Origin: Neisseria weaveri
Lineage (GTDB): Bacteria; Pseudomonadota; Gammaproteobacteria; Burkholderiales; Neisseriaceae
Length of the DNA stretch: 64,000 nt
NCBI RefSeq assembly: GCF_900638685.1
Contig: NZ_LR134533.1
Coordinates: 186,001 to 250,000, forward strand
Reading direction: 5' to 3'
Shown here: positions 29,946-38,398 of the stretch, piece by piece
Layout: each line of letters starts with the position of its first letter
Numbering within the stretch: the first letter of the stretch is position 1
Translations under genes and position numbers: made by a program
The notes under the pieces: model-generated
Database searches by the model: none
Seen by the model: the letters and a program-made list of their open reading frames with translations, nothing else
What the model was told of the DNA's origin: nothing

Positions 29946-30437
29946 ATGATTAAACTGCACACCAATTTCGGCACCATCAGCTTGGAGCTTAATCACGAAG
30001 CTGCGCCGGTTACTTCTGCCAACTTCGAACAATATGTTAAAGACGGTTTTTACGACGGCGTTATTTTTCATCGTGTTATCAAAGGCTTCATGATTCAAGG
30101 CGGCGGTATGGATCAGGATATGAACGAAAAAGAAACCCGTGATCCTATCCAAAACGAAGCGCAAAACGGTTTGGCTAACGATAAATACACCATTGCCATG
30201 GCCCGCACCCAAGCGCCGCACAGCGCTTCTGCACAATTCTTCATCAACACCAAAGACAACACTTTCCTAAACCACACCGAACCAAGTCTGCACGGTTGGG
30301 GCTATGCCGTATTCGGTAAAGTTGTTGACGGTTTTGATGTAGTTGATGCCATCGAAGATGTAAAAACCACCCGCCACGGCTATCACTCAGATGTCCCCGT
30401 CGATGCTGTTGTGATTACCAAAGCGGAAATCGTGTAA
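29946..30437 (+). CDS. ppiB: Peptidyl-prolyl cis-trans isomerase B (cyclophilin)
   Basis: A 163-residue cytoplasmic cyclophilin with no signal peptide. Conserved core: [18 protein letters not shown] with the catalytic Arg, [27 protein letters not shown], and LDHAVFGKV-like [16 protein letters not shown]. Catalyses proline isomerisation in protein folding. Good ribosome site (AAAAGGAA). Single gene with its own DUS terminator. Confidence 0.95.
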   Translation: MIKLHTNFGTISLELNHEAAPVTSANFEQYVKDGFYDGVIFHRVIKGFMIQGGGMDQDMNEKETRDPIQNEAQNGLANDKYTIAMARTQAPHSASAQFFINTKDNTFLNHTEPSLHGWGYAVFGKVVDGFDVVDAIEDVKTTRHGYHSDVPVDAVVITKAEIV

Positions 30438-30453
30438 ATTCCCATTCATTATC

Positions 30454-30486
30454 AAAAGGCCGTCTGAAATTTTCAGACGGCCTTTT
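30454..30486. terminator. DUS-pair terminator between ppiB and trmA
   Basis: Inverted DUS pair with 16-base arms and A and T tracts, between convergent ppiB and trmA. Confidence 0.8.
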
Positions 30487-30544
30487 TAATAGCAAAAAAG
30501 TTATTTTATTTGCAATCCTTTCAAAAAACACAAGCCATTCGGCT

Positions 30545-31633
30545 TTAACGCTTTTTCAGCAGCACGCCGCTTTCGATATGGTGTGTAAACGGAAATTGGT
30601 CAAATAAAGCCATACGGCAGATTTCATGCGTTTGTGCCAACATATCCAAGTTAGAACGCAAAGTTTCCGGATTGCAGGAAATGTAAATCACATTATCAAA
30701 CTGTGCTACCAATTTCAGCGTTTCATCATCCACACCCGCTCTCGGCGGATCGACAAAAATGGTGGAAAAGCGATAATCCGCCAACACCACGCCCTGTTCC
30801 TGCAAACGGCGGAATTCACGGTTTCCGGTATAAGCTTCGGTAAACTCTTCAGCCGACAAACGCACAATAGCCACATTGTTGCTGCTGTTTGCTTCAATAT
30901 TCCATAATGCCGCATTGACCGAAGTTTTAGATACCTCCGTTGCCAAAACACGGTCGAAACGCGTAGCTAAAGGCAGAGTAAAATTTCCGTTGCCGCAATA
31001 GAGTTCCAACATATCGCCGCCCAAACCTTCGGCACAATCGCAGGCCCATGCCAACATTTTTTCGCATACGCGTGCATTCGGTTGGGTAAAACTGCCTTCG
31101 ATTTGGCGGTAAACAAACTGTTGATTACCGACAGCCAGCTTTTCCGTCACAAAATCACGGCTTAATACCAACTTCTGCCCACGGCTGCGCCCGATAATGA
31201 CGATATCCAATTCGGTTTGCAACTGCTCTGCAGCAGCCTGCCATTCTTCATCCAACTTTTTGTGGTAGATCATACTAACCAGCATTTCACCACTCAAAGT
31301 CGATAAAAATTCCACAGCATACCAGCGGTTTTTCAAAACAGGCTTGCCGTCAACCGCCGCAATCAGTTTCGGCATCAACGCATTAATCGCAACGTAAGCA
31401 GGTGCAAATTGATCGCAGCGGATCAGCGACGCCCCGCCCGCTTTTTTACCAGGCTCGAACATCGCATAAAAAATTTCATCGCCCTCATGCCAAATACGGA
31501 ATTCCGCGCGCATACGGTAATGCTCTTCCGGCGACTCGAACACCTCCAATTCAGGCGTGGTCAAACCTTGAAACAGATTGCGGATATAGGCTTTTTTATC
31601 ATCCAATTGCTTTCGGTAAGCCGGGCTGCTCAT
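30545..31633 (-). CDS. trmA: tRNA (uracil-5-)-methyltransferase
   Basis: Makes ribothymidine (T54) in tRNA using S-adenosylmethionine. About 362 residues, near the E. coli length of 366. Motifs: SAM site DMLELYCGNGNFTLPLA, catalytic region FVDPPRAGVDDETL and the nucleophile Cys in YISCNPETLRSNL. It lacks the TRAM domain and the Fe-S cysteines of RlmD, which favours TrmA. GGAG is well spaced for ATG at 31633, while ATG at 31645 has no ribosome site. Confidence 0.93.
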   Translation of the reverse strand: MSSPAYRKQLDDKKAYIRNLFQGLTTPELEVFESPEEHYRMRAEFRIWHEGDEIFYAMFEPGKKAGGASLIRCDQFAPAYVAINALMPKLIAAVDGKPVLKNRWYAVEFLSTLSGEMLVSMIYHKKLDEEWQAAAEQLQTELDIVIIGRSRGQKLVLSRDFVTEKLAVGNQQFVYRQIEGSFTQPNARVCEKMLAWACDCAEGLGGDMLELYCGNGNFTLPLATRFDRVLATEVSKTSVNAALWNIEANSSNNVAIVRLSAEEFTEAYTGNREFRRLQEQGVVLADYRFSTIFVDPPRAGVDDETLKLVAQFDNVIYISCNPETLRSNLDMLAQTHEICRMALFDQFPFTHHIESGVLLKKR

Positions 31634-31842
31634 GCGTTGCTCCATAAAATCAAACAGGCCGGATTATACAGGATTCATTCATAAGGCCGTCTGAAAATTT
31701 TACTGCCAACTTGTTGTAAGCTAAATCGTTATTGCTTTAAACCATGCTGCTTGCCGGCTTGATATACACGGAAAACACGGCCCGATTCACGCTTTTTAAC
31801 GCTTCGGTTATAATGCCGTCTGAAAAACCATAGGGAAACATC

Positions 31843-32295
31843 ATGCAAATCGAAGTCGAATTAAAAGTATTAAACAGCAAAATGGCCGGGCAGCTGCCTG
31901 CCTATGCTACCCCTGGCTCAGCAGGCTTGGATCTGCGCGCCTGCTTGGATGAGGCTGTAACGCTTCAACCCGGCGAAACTTTCTTAATTCCCACAGGCTT
32001 GGCTGTTTATTTAGGCAATCCCGCCTACGCCGCCGTATTGCTCCCCCGCTCCGGTCTGGGGCATAAGCACGGCATCGTATTGGGTAATCTGGTCGGCCTG
32101 ATTGATTCGGATTATCAAGGCGAATTGAAAGTATCGGTTTGGAACCGCAGCCAAACTGCTTTTACCATCGAACCGATGGAGCGCATTGCCCAAATGGTTA
32201 TCGTTCCCGTTGCTCAAGCCGCATTCAAAATCGTTAATGAATTTGCCGCCAGCGAACGCGGCGAAGGAGGCTTCGGCAGCACCGGAAAAGCCTGA
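31843..32295 (+). CDS. dut: dUTP diphosphatase
   Basis: A 150-residue trimeric dUTPase that hydrolyses dUTP to dUMP. The five motifs are visible: [10 protein letters not shown] (1), [11 protein letters not shown] (2), [17 protein letters not shown] (3), [11 protein letters not shown] (4) and the C-terminal arm [11 protein letters not shown] (5). AGGGA precedes ATG. A single gene. Confidence 0.96.
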   Translation: MQIEVELKVLNSKMAGQLPAYATPGSAGLDLRACLDEAVTLQPGETFLIPTGLAVYLGNPAYAAVLLPRSGLGHKHGIVLGNLVGLIDSDYQGELKVSVWNRSQTAFTIEPMERIAQMVIVPVAQAAFKIVNEFAASERGEGGFGSTGKA

Positions 32296-32477
32296 TCACT
32301 GCCCTAACACATGCTGTATTAAATCATTTGGCAGTCTCAGCCTATATGTTTGTAACAATGCCTATTCGCTATGGCAATCCGATAGCAGGTTGGCTCCTAA
32401 AAATATATTTTCGGTTTCAATCCAACATAATGGAACTTTCAAGAATATGTCTTGTCTTAGCCATCAACAAAAGATTC

Positions 32478-32505
32478 AGGCCGTCTGAAACTTTTCAGAC
32501 GGCCT
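32478..32505 (+). terminator. DUS-pair hairpin upstream of the metal-uptake operon
   Basis: Inverted DUS pair with one central base, 180 bases past dut and 20 bases before the Fur box. It insulates the following operon from read-through. The 180 bases between dut and the hairpin hold no recognisable gene. Confidence 0.7.
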
Positions 32506-32523
32506 TTATAGCATCCTAGATAT

Positions 32524-32542
32524 GATAATTAAAATCATTAAG
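32524..32542 (+). promoter_or_regulatory. Candidate Fur box
   Basis: GATAATTAAAATCATTAAG matches the 19-base Fur consensus at 15 of 19 positions by my count. It lies 22 bases before the start codon of the substrate-binding protein gene, inside the expected promoter region. Confidence 0.65.
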
Positions 32543-32564
32543 ATTTATGTATAAGGATTATTAA

Positions 32565-33689
32565 ATGAAATTTAATTTTATACCTCAAATCGGTATGCTG
32601 GCCTGTGCGTCGGCTTTGATGTTTTCTCCGTTGGCCGCCAGTGCAAAGCCTGTCGAAATCACCGATACGGCAGGGCGTAAGGTGAAGCTTGATTTGCCGG
32701 CCAAGCGCATCGTGCTGGGTTTTTATTATCAAGACTATATGGCTGTGGGCGGCAAGAATGCTTTGGATAATGTGGTGGGTTTTTCCAAGGCGGTGTGGTC
32801 TGATTGGGCGCCTCCGAGCTGGGCGGCATTCAGTAAGGCTGTGCCTAAGTTGAAACAGCTGGCCGATGTGGGCGAAGTGGAAGTGGGTACTTTTTCGGTG
32901 GAGAAAGTGCTGTCGCTGAAGCCGGATTTGCTGATTTTGGCCGACTGGCAATATCAAGGCTTGGGTTCGGATTTAGACAAAATCAAGAAGGCGGGCATTC
33001 CGATTGTGGTAATTGACTACAACGCCCAATCGGTTGCCAAGCATATCAAATCAACGGAAATCATCGGCACGATTACAGGGCAGCAGGCGAAAGCGAAAAA
33101 GCTGGCGGCCGACTATAAAGCTATTGCCGACAATATTCAGGCAAGAGTGAAAAAAGCCAATCTGCCCAAGCCGAAAGTGTATGTAGAGTTTGGCAACAAA
33201 GGCCCGGCCGAACACAGCTTTACGTTTGGCAAGGCTATGTGGGGGCCGATGATTACTTTGGTCGGGGGGAACAATATTTCTGCTTCGGCGGTGGATTTTT
33301 ATGCGCCTATCAATCCTGAAAAGGTATTGGCGGCCAAGCCCGACGTCATTGTGATTACCGGACGGGAAACCGAACTGAACAAAAACAAAGATGCGTTTGT
33401 GTTGGGTTGGAATATTCCGAAAGCCGAAGCGGAACGCCGTTTGAAAGGTTTTGAAAAACGCGCGGGCTGGGCCAGCCTTCCGGCAGTCAAAAACAACCGG
33501 GTATACGGTGCTTACCATGCCAATTCGAGAACGCTTTCAGACGGCGCTTCCCTTCAGTTTATGGCCAAAGCGGTTTACCCGCAGCTTTTTGCCGATTTGA
33601 ATCCGGACAAGACCTATATGGATTTCTACCGCAATAATCTGCCGGTAGTGCCGACCGGGACGTTTTATCTTTATCCCAAAGCAAAATAA
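32565..33689 (+). CDS. ABC transporter substrate-binding protein 1 (TroA-like, iron-complex type)
   Basis: A 374-residue periplasmic binding protein with a Sec signal (FSPLAASA|KP) and the iron-siderophore/cobalamin SBP fold: ITDTAGRKVKLDLPAKRIV, two lobes joined by one long helix. Distinct segments WQYQGLGSDLDKIKKAGIP and FGNKGPAEHSFTFGKAMWG are shared with the second SBP of the operon but are not those of well-known siderophore or heme SBPs, so the ligand is unknown. First gene behind a Fur box. A DUS core lies inside the gene at 33537 (read LSDGA). Confidence 0.88.
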   Translation: MKFNFIPQIGMLACASALMFSPLAASAKPVEITDTAGRKVKLDLPAKRIVLGFYYQDYMAVGGKNALDNVVGFSKAVWSDWAPPSWAAFSKAVPKLKQLADVGEVEVGTFSVEKVLSLKPDLLILADWQYQGLGSDLDKIKKAGIPIVVIDYNAQSVAKHIKSTEIIGTITGQQAKAKKLAADYKAIADNIQARVKKANLPKPKVYVEFGNKGPAEHSFTFGKAMWGPMITLVGGNNISASAVDFYAPINPEKVLAAKPDVIVITGRETELNKNKDAFVLGWNIPKAEAERRLKGFEKRAGWASLPAVKNNRVYGAYHANSRTLSDGASLQFMAKAVYPQLFADLNPDKTYMDFYRNNLPVVPTGTFYLYPKAK

Positions 33690-33812
33690 GGCCGTCTGAA
33701 AAACGACAGTTTCAAACCGAACGGTTTGCCTCCCCTTCCCGTGCGCCTGCGGGTGCATGAGGGAGGGGGTAAATTTATCTTCAAACAACAATATACATAA
33801 ACGGTTTTCATC

Positions 33813-34886
33813 ATGACCGGAGAAATACCTTCTACAAATCCTTCCCGTGCCGATGCCGGTACGGTTGCCGATATTGTGAGAAACCAGCGTGCCTTGGAGC
33901 GCAGGCGCTGGTTGGCGATATTGGCTTTTTTAACCGTCGGCCTTATCGGGTTGGTTCTCGATATTGCCACGGGGCCTTCCATGCTGCCGGTCGGCGAAGT
34001 GGTCAAATCTTTGCTGAATATGGAAAGCGCGGACGAAATGAGTAAAGTCATTGTGTACGACCTGCGCCTGCCGATAGCATTGATGGCATTAGTCGTGGGG
34101 GCGGCATTGGGTGTCGGTGGTGCAGAAATCCAAACCCTGCTCAACAATCCGATGGCCAGCCCTTATACCTTGGGCTTGGCCGCTGCAGCTGGCTTGGGCG
34201 CATCGCTGGTCATCGCTTTCGGCAGTTTCGGCCTGCCTTCGTCGGTGGCCGTGCCGATAGGTGCTTTTGCGATGACTATGTTGGCGGCAACGATATTGTT
34301 TCTGTTTGCGTCTATGCGCCGTTTCAATTCCGCCATGTTGGTGTTGGTCGGGATTGCTTTGCTGTTTTTATTCCAGTCGGTGCTTTCGCTGATCCAATAC
34401 ATCGCGGCGCCGGAGATTTCGCAGCAAATCCTGTTTTGGCTGTTTGGCAGTCTGACGAAGGCGACTTGGGAAAACCTTGGCGTAACGGTGTTGGTTACGG
34501 CGGTATGTGTGGCTTTGCTTGCCAAAGATGTGTGGAAGCTGACCGCTTTGCGTTTGGGCGAAGAGCGGGCGGCCAGTTTGGGCATCAACCTGCAACGCCT
34601 GCGTATCCAAACTTTGGTGCTGGTTGCGGTGATGACGGCAACCGCCATCAGTTTTGTGGGCATCATCGGTTTTATCGGCTTGGTGGCGCCTCATGTGGCA
34701 CGGCTGTTGTTGGGCGAAGACCAACGGTTTTTCCTGCCCGGTGCCATGTTGGTCGGAGCGGCGTTTTTGTCGATTGCGTCCGTGCTGTCGAAAGTCATTA
34801 TTCCCGGAGCGCTGTTTCCGGTCGGCATTGTTACTTCTTTTGTAGGTGTGCCGTTTTTCTTTTGGATTGTATTAACGAAACGATAG
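33813..34886 (+). CDS. ABC transporter permease, FecCD family
   Basis: A 357-residue inner-membrane permease with about ten helices and the family pattern LRLPIALMALVVGAALGVGGAEIQTLLNNPMASPYTLGLAAAAGLGAS, plus the coupling segment TAISFVGIIGFIGLVAPHVARLLLGEDQR. A cytoplasmic N-terminal stretch of about 35 residues precedes helix 1. The 123-base gap after SBP 1 contains a DUS and an imperfect pyrimidine/purine hairpin (about 33729-33769), which may lower permease expression relative to SBP. Its TAG stop shares bases with the DUS in front of SBP 2. Confidence 0.93.
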   Translation: MTGEIPSTNPSRADAGTVADIVRNQRALERRRWLAILAFLTVGLIGLVLDIATGPSMLPVGEVVKSLLNMESADEMSKVIVYDLRLPIALMALVVGAALGVGGAEIQTLLNNPMASPYTLGLAAAAGLGASLVIAFGSFGLPSSVAVPIGAFAMTMLAATILFLFASMRRFNSAMLVLVGIALLFLFQSVLSLIQYIAAPEISQQILFWLFGSLTKATWENLGVTVLVTAVCVALLAKDVWKLTALRLGEERAASLGINLQRLRIQTLVLVAVMTATAISFVGIIGFIGLVAPHVARLLLGEDQRFFLPGAMLVGAAFLSIASVLSKVIIPGALFPVGIVTSFVGVPFFFWIVLTKR

Positions 34887-34897
34887 GCCGTCTGAAT

Positions 34898-36130
34898 ATG
34901 AACAAATTGTTTTTGAAACCTTTATTGGCGGGTTTGCTGCTGTGCGCTTCTTTTGCCGCACAGGCGCAAGTGCAGACCATTACCGATGTGCGCGGGCGCG
35001 AAGTGAAAGTCGATGTGCCGGCCAAGCGCGTGGTTTTGGGTTTTTATTACCCTGATTATATTGCTGTAACGGGTGCGGAAAATTTCGCCAACGTAGTCGG
35101 TATTTCCCGTGAATTTTGGGAGAAGTTCAATCCCGGAAGTTGGGCGCTGTACAGCAGTAAGATGCCGGAATTGAAAAACATCGGCGATATAGGCAATGTG
35201 AGCACCGGCACGTTTTCTTTTGAAAAAACGCTGGCATTGAAACCCGATGTAGTGGTGTTGGCCGACTGGCAATATGAAGCGCTTGCCAATGAAATTCCCC
35301 GTTTCGAGCAGGCGGGCATTCCCGTGGTTGTGGTGGACTTTAATGCGCAAACCGTTGAAAAACACGTGGAAAGCGCAAAAGTTTTCGGTGCGATTGCCGA
35401 TACGCCGGAGCGTGCGCAACGTGTGGCCGGCGAGTATGCGGCGGGAATCGCCGACATTCGGCGCAGAATCAGCGAAGCCGGGCAGCCCAAGCCGAAGATT
35501 TATATAGAATTCGGCGACAAAGGCCCGAAAGAACACAGCTACACTTTCGGAAAAAATATGTGGGGCGCGATTGCCGATATTGCCGGGGGCGATAATGTGA
35601 GCGCGCCGTTTGTGAAAGACTGGGGGCCGATCAACCCCGAACAGCTTTTGGTGGCCAAACCCGAAGTGGTGGTGATTTCCGGCACGGAAGTAGGCTTGGG
35701 GCAGCCGGATGCCATGGCTATGGGTATCGGCATCAAAGCGGAAGATGCTTTGCAGAGGCTTGCCGGCTTTACCCGGCGTGCCGGATGGGGAGACTTTCCC
35801 GCTGTGCAAAACCGGCGCGTGTACGGCATTTACCATACCGCCTCACGTTCCCTCTCCGACTTGGCATCCGCGCAATTCATCGCTAAAACACTCTATCCGG
35901 AAGCGTTTGCCGACATCCGCCCCGAGCAAACCTATCTGGATTTCCACCGTAAATATCTGCCGGTAACGCCGGAAGGCACATTTTTCGTCCGCTTGGGTTG
36001 TGCAACGCCCGACAGTTGTGCGGATGAGGGCGGCAAAGGAGCCGGCGGCGCGGAGCCGGCGGATTCTTCTGCAAACAAACCGCAATCATTTTTTGCCCGC
36101 ATCAAAGCGTGGTTTCTCGGATTGTTTTAA
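34898..36130 (+). CDS. ABC transporter substrate-binding protein 2, paralogue with a C-terminal tail
   Basis: A 410-residue protein. True start is ATG at 34898 (MNKLFLKPLLAGLLLCASFAAQA|Q, a Sec signal); the frame is open upstream into the permease gene, but that part is out-of-frame coding. Roughly half of its residues match SBP 1 along the full length, including LADWQYEAL and FGDKGPKEHSYTFGKNMWG. It has a 45-residue extension rich in Gly, Ala and Asp with two Cys, ending in an amphipathic aromatic helix (SFFARIKAWFLGLF) that could hold it at the membrane (inference). The ribosome site is formed by the AGG of a DUS at 34885-34896. Confidence 0.88.
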   Translation: MNKLFLKPLLAGLLLCASFAAQAQVQTITDVRGREVKVDVPAKRVVLGFYYPDYIAVTGAENFANVVGISREFWEKFNPGSWALYSSKMPELKNIGDIGNVSTGTFSFEKTLALKPDVVVLADWQYEALANEIPRFEQAGIPVVVVDFNAQTVEKHVESAKVFGAIADTPERAQRVAGEYAAGIADIRRRISEAGQPKPKIYIEFGDKGPKEHSYTFGKNMWGAIADIAGGDNVSAPFVKDWGPINPEQLLVAKPEVVVISGTEVGLGQPDAMAMGIGIKAEDALQRLAGFTRRAGWGDFPAVQNRRVYGIYHTASRSLSDLASAQFIAKTLYPEAFADIRPEQTYLDFHRKYLPVTPEGTFFVRLGCATPDSCADEGGKGAGGAEPADSSANKPQSFFARIKAWFLGLF

Positions 36131-36142
36131 AGGCCGTCTGAA
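36131..36142 (+). repeat. DUS that fills the whole intercistronic gap
   Basis: AGGCCGTCTGAA occupies exactly the 12 bases between the TAA of SBP 2 and the ATG of the ATPase gene. Its AGG, with the A before it, is the only plausible ribosome-binding sequence (nine bases before ATG). A second copy at 36900-36911 supplies the TGA stop of the ATPase gene. Confidence 0.85.
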
Positions 36143-36910
36143 ATGCTGCAACTGGAAAATCTGACCATTAGGCGCGGCAGTCTTACCGTAGCCGACCATA
36201 TCAGCCTGAATTTGGAACAGGGCAAAGTTTATACCGTGCTGGGCCCCAACGGCGCGGGTAAATCGTCGCTCATCAAAACCGTGTTCGGCGATATACCTTA
36301 CAGCGGAAGTATCCGTTATAAAAACGATACTTTAAGCAAAGCCCACGTACTCAATTGGCGCAAGCGCATCGGCTATATGCCGCAGGACACAGCCGTAGAA
36401 GCCTCGCTGACGGCTTTGGAAGTCGTTTTGCTCGGGCGCATGGACGCCCTGCATATGCACATCGGCGACGATTTGCTCGCCGAAGCCGCCGCCATGATGC
36501 AGCAGCTCGGCATTGCCCATTTGGCCCACCGCGACGTGATGCTGCTCAGCGGCGGCCAACGGCAGCTGGTGATGTTTGCCCAAGTATTGATGCGCAATCC
36601 GGAAATCCTGATGCTTGACGAGCCGGTCAGCGCGCTGGATATGCACCACCAGCTCAACCTGCTCGAACACGTATGCGACCACACGCGCAACAAGGGCTTG
36701 GTTACATTGATGGTTTTACACGATTTGAGTTTGGCCGCCCAGTTTTCAGACGGCCTGATCTTATTGGGCGAAGGCAAAGTGCAAGGACAAGGCGGGCCGG
36801 CCGACGTTTTGCGGGCGGATATCCTCAGCCGCCTTTACCGCGTTGATGTCGAACTGCTTTACGACAGCCGGGGCGCTCCGGTTATCCGGCCGATGCGGAA
36901 GGCCGTCTGA
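36143..36910 (+). CDS. ABC transporter ATPase (iron-complex type)
   Basis: A 255-residue nucleotide-binding protein: Walker A GPNGAGKSS, Q-loop MPQDTAVEAS, signature LSGGQRQLVMFAQVL, Walker B ILMLDEPVSALD and switch His in MVLHDLSLA. Fits the FepC/FhuC group. Partner of the FecCD permease two genes upstream. The last codons and stop (GCC GTC TGA, read Ala-Val-stop) are a DUS core, and another DUS core is read FSDGL near 36745. Confidence 0.95.
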   Translation: MLQLENLTIRRGSLTVADHISLNLEQGKVYTVLGPNGAGKSSLIKTVFGDIPYSGSIRYKNDTLSKAHVLNWRKRIGYMPQDTAVEASLTALEVVLLGRMDALHMHIGDDLLAEAAAMMQQLGIAHLAHRDVMLLSGGQRQLVMFAQVLMRNPEILMLDEPVSALDMHHQLNLLEHVCDHTRNKGLVTLMVLHDLSLAAQFSDGLILLGEGKVQGQGGPADVLRADILSRLYRVDVELLYDSRGAPVIRPMRKAV

Positions 36911-36981
36911 AAAGCCTTTACGCCAACCGGATTCTGAATTGCCCCGACAAACATCCCGAAAACATCCCGAAAGGATTCACC

Positions 36982-37410
36982 ATGAAAAAATACCTCTTTC
37001 TCTTACTCTTTGCCGCCGGCAGCGCATTTGCCGCCAATCATGAAGTCAAGATGCTGGATAACGGCGCAGACGGCAGCATGGTGTTCGAGCCGGGCTTCTT
37101 AAAAGTACAGCCCGGCGATACCGTAACCTTCAAACCCACCAATAAAGGACATTGGGTGCAAAGCAAAGCCCTTCCCAAAGGAGCGAAAGAATTTTTATCC
37201 GCCGAGGATAAAGAATTTACCGTCAAACTTGATAAAGAAGGCGTATATGTCTATACCTGCCCGCCCCACCGCACCATGAACATGAACGGCATCATCCAAG
37301 TGGGCAAAGCCGCCAACAAAGCCGAGGCGCAGGCCATGGTAGACGAAATGGAACGGCGCTCCATGCAAAACAAAGGCCGTCTGAAAAAATATATGCAGCA
37401 AGTAAAATAA
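36982..37410 (+). CDS. Pseudoazurin-like type 1 copper protein
   Basis: A 142-residue periplasmic cupredoxin with signal peptide MKKYLFLLLFAAGSAFA|AN. Type 1 copper ligands are all visible: His57 in NKGHWVQ, Cys93 and His96 in YTCPPHRTMNM, and Met101 as axial ligand at the pseudoazurin spacing (C+3 H, C+8 M). A 35-residue helical C-terminus follows the beta barrel, as in pseudoazurins. Such proteins shuttle single electrons in the periplasm. Placement behind a metal-uptake ABC transporter, 71 bases after the ATPase, is unusual. Good ribosome site AAAGGA. A DUS is read GRLKK near the end. Confidence 0.88.
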   Translation: MKKYLFLLLFAAGSAFAANHEVKMLDNGADGSMVFEPGFLKVQPGDTVTFKPTNKGHWVQSKALPKGAKEFLSAEDKEFTVKLDKEGVYVYTCPPHRTMNMNGIIQVGKAANKAEAQAMVDEMERRSMQNKGRLKKYMQQVK

Positions 37411-37479
37411 ACCCGTACCGCACGGCAACCGCCGTGCCGCACACCCTCCGATACTTTTTAGCCGGGGTCGTCTGAATAT

Positions 37480-38322
37480 ATGCTCGTTATTACCACCTGC
37501 CGCAGCTATCCCCAACCGCCTGAGAGCCTTCTCAAACTCATACCCGAGCTGCGCGGACGCGGCGTATCCGCCCATTTCGACTGCTGGCAAAACCGGCCCG
37601 ACAGTCCGTTTTTACTGCCTTTGTGCGCATGGGACTATGCCGCCGAGCCACAGCGGTTCCGCCGATGGCTGCAACAGGCGCAAAGCTCGGGCAGCCGGTT
37701 TGTCAATCCGCCGGAGCTGATGCTTTGGAACATGAACAAACATTATTTGTGCGACTTGGCCGCCGCCGGCGCAGACGTTATCCCGACCGAAACCGCCGCG
37801 CCGGATGCCGGAGCCGTAACCCGCATCATGCAGCGGCACGGCTGGCATGAAGCCGTATTGAAACCCGCCGTCGGCCAAAGCGGCAAATATGTGGTCAGAA
37901 TCCGCAGCAGCAGCGAAATCAGAGACTGGCTGCCCTACCGCGAAGGCGTGATCGTACAGCCGTTTATTGCCGACATTGAAACGGCGGGCGAAACCGCTTT
38001 AATCTTTTTCAACGGCCGCTTCAGCCACGCAGTGCACCGCCGACCGCCTGCGGGCGAATGGCGCGCCAACTCCGCCTACGGCGTCCTCATCCTGCCTGCC
38101 GAACCGCCGCCGTTTGCCGTAACCGCCGCCGCCCGCGTATTGGCAAGCCTGCCCCAAATGCCGGTTTACGCACGGGTGGACGGTACATTGCTGCCCGAAC
38201 GCTTCCTGTTGAACGAATTAGAACTCATCGAACCTGCCCTGTATCTCGACACCCGCCCCGAAGCCGTAGCGCATTTTGCCGATGTACTTGCCGCCGTATG
38301 CCTGAATGCCGGCACGGCCTGA
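37480..38322 (+). CDS. ATP-grasp domain protein, probable ligase
   Basis: A 280-residue protein with the ATP-grasp layout of the DcsG/RimK-like group: N-terminal Rossmann part (MLVITTCRSYPQPPESLL), VLKPAVGQSGKYVVRI for the nucleotide-binding Lys and Gly loop, VIVQPFIADIETAGETALIFFNG, SHAVHRRPPAGEWRAN, and VYARVDG...LLNELELIEPALYL with the Mg-binding acidic and Asn residues. Enzymes of this group join a carboxylate to an amine using ATP. Last gene of the metal-uptake operon; the preceding 69 bases contain a 7-base GCACGGC hairpin and a DUS variant (GGGTCGTCTGAA). The product could be a metal-binding small molecule or a modified protein; this is inference. Confidence 0.75.
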   Translation: MLVITTCRSYPQPPESLLKLIPELRGRGVSAHFDCWQNRPDSPFLLPLCAWDYAAEPQRFRRWLQQAQSSGSRFVNPPELMLWNMNKHYLCDLAAAGADVIPTETAAPDAGAVTRIMQRHGWHEAVLKPAVGQSGKYVVRIRSSSEIRDWLPYREGVIVQPFIADIETAGETALIFFNGRFSHAVHRRPPAGEWRANSAYGVLILPAEPPPFAVTAAARVLASLPQMPVYARVDGTLLPERFLLNELELIEPALYLDTRPEAVAHFADVLAAVCLNAGTA

Positions 38323-38349
38323 ACCGCGCAAGAACTTAGGATAAAGCAA

Positions 38350-38376
38350 AGGCCGTCTGAAAATTTCAGACGGCCT
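38350..38376. terminator. DUS-pair terminator between convergent metal-uptake operons
   Basis: Inverted DUS pair with 13-base arms, 28 bases past the ATP-grasp gene and 23 bases past the end of the heme ATPase gene on the other strand. Confidence 0.8.
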
Positions 38377-38398
38377 ACTTCATTTACCAATCTAATTA

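Noticed and set aside
34436..34897. Long open frame running into the second substrate-binding protein from within the permease gene
   Set aside because: The upstream part has non-natural composition and overlaps the permease in another frame. A Sec signal peptide and a start codon at 34898 mark the true start.
34922..35836. 304-codon open frame opposite the second substrate-binding protein
   Set aside because: Antisense shadow, His/Phe/Arg-rich composition typical of reverse-frame translation.
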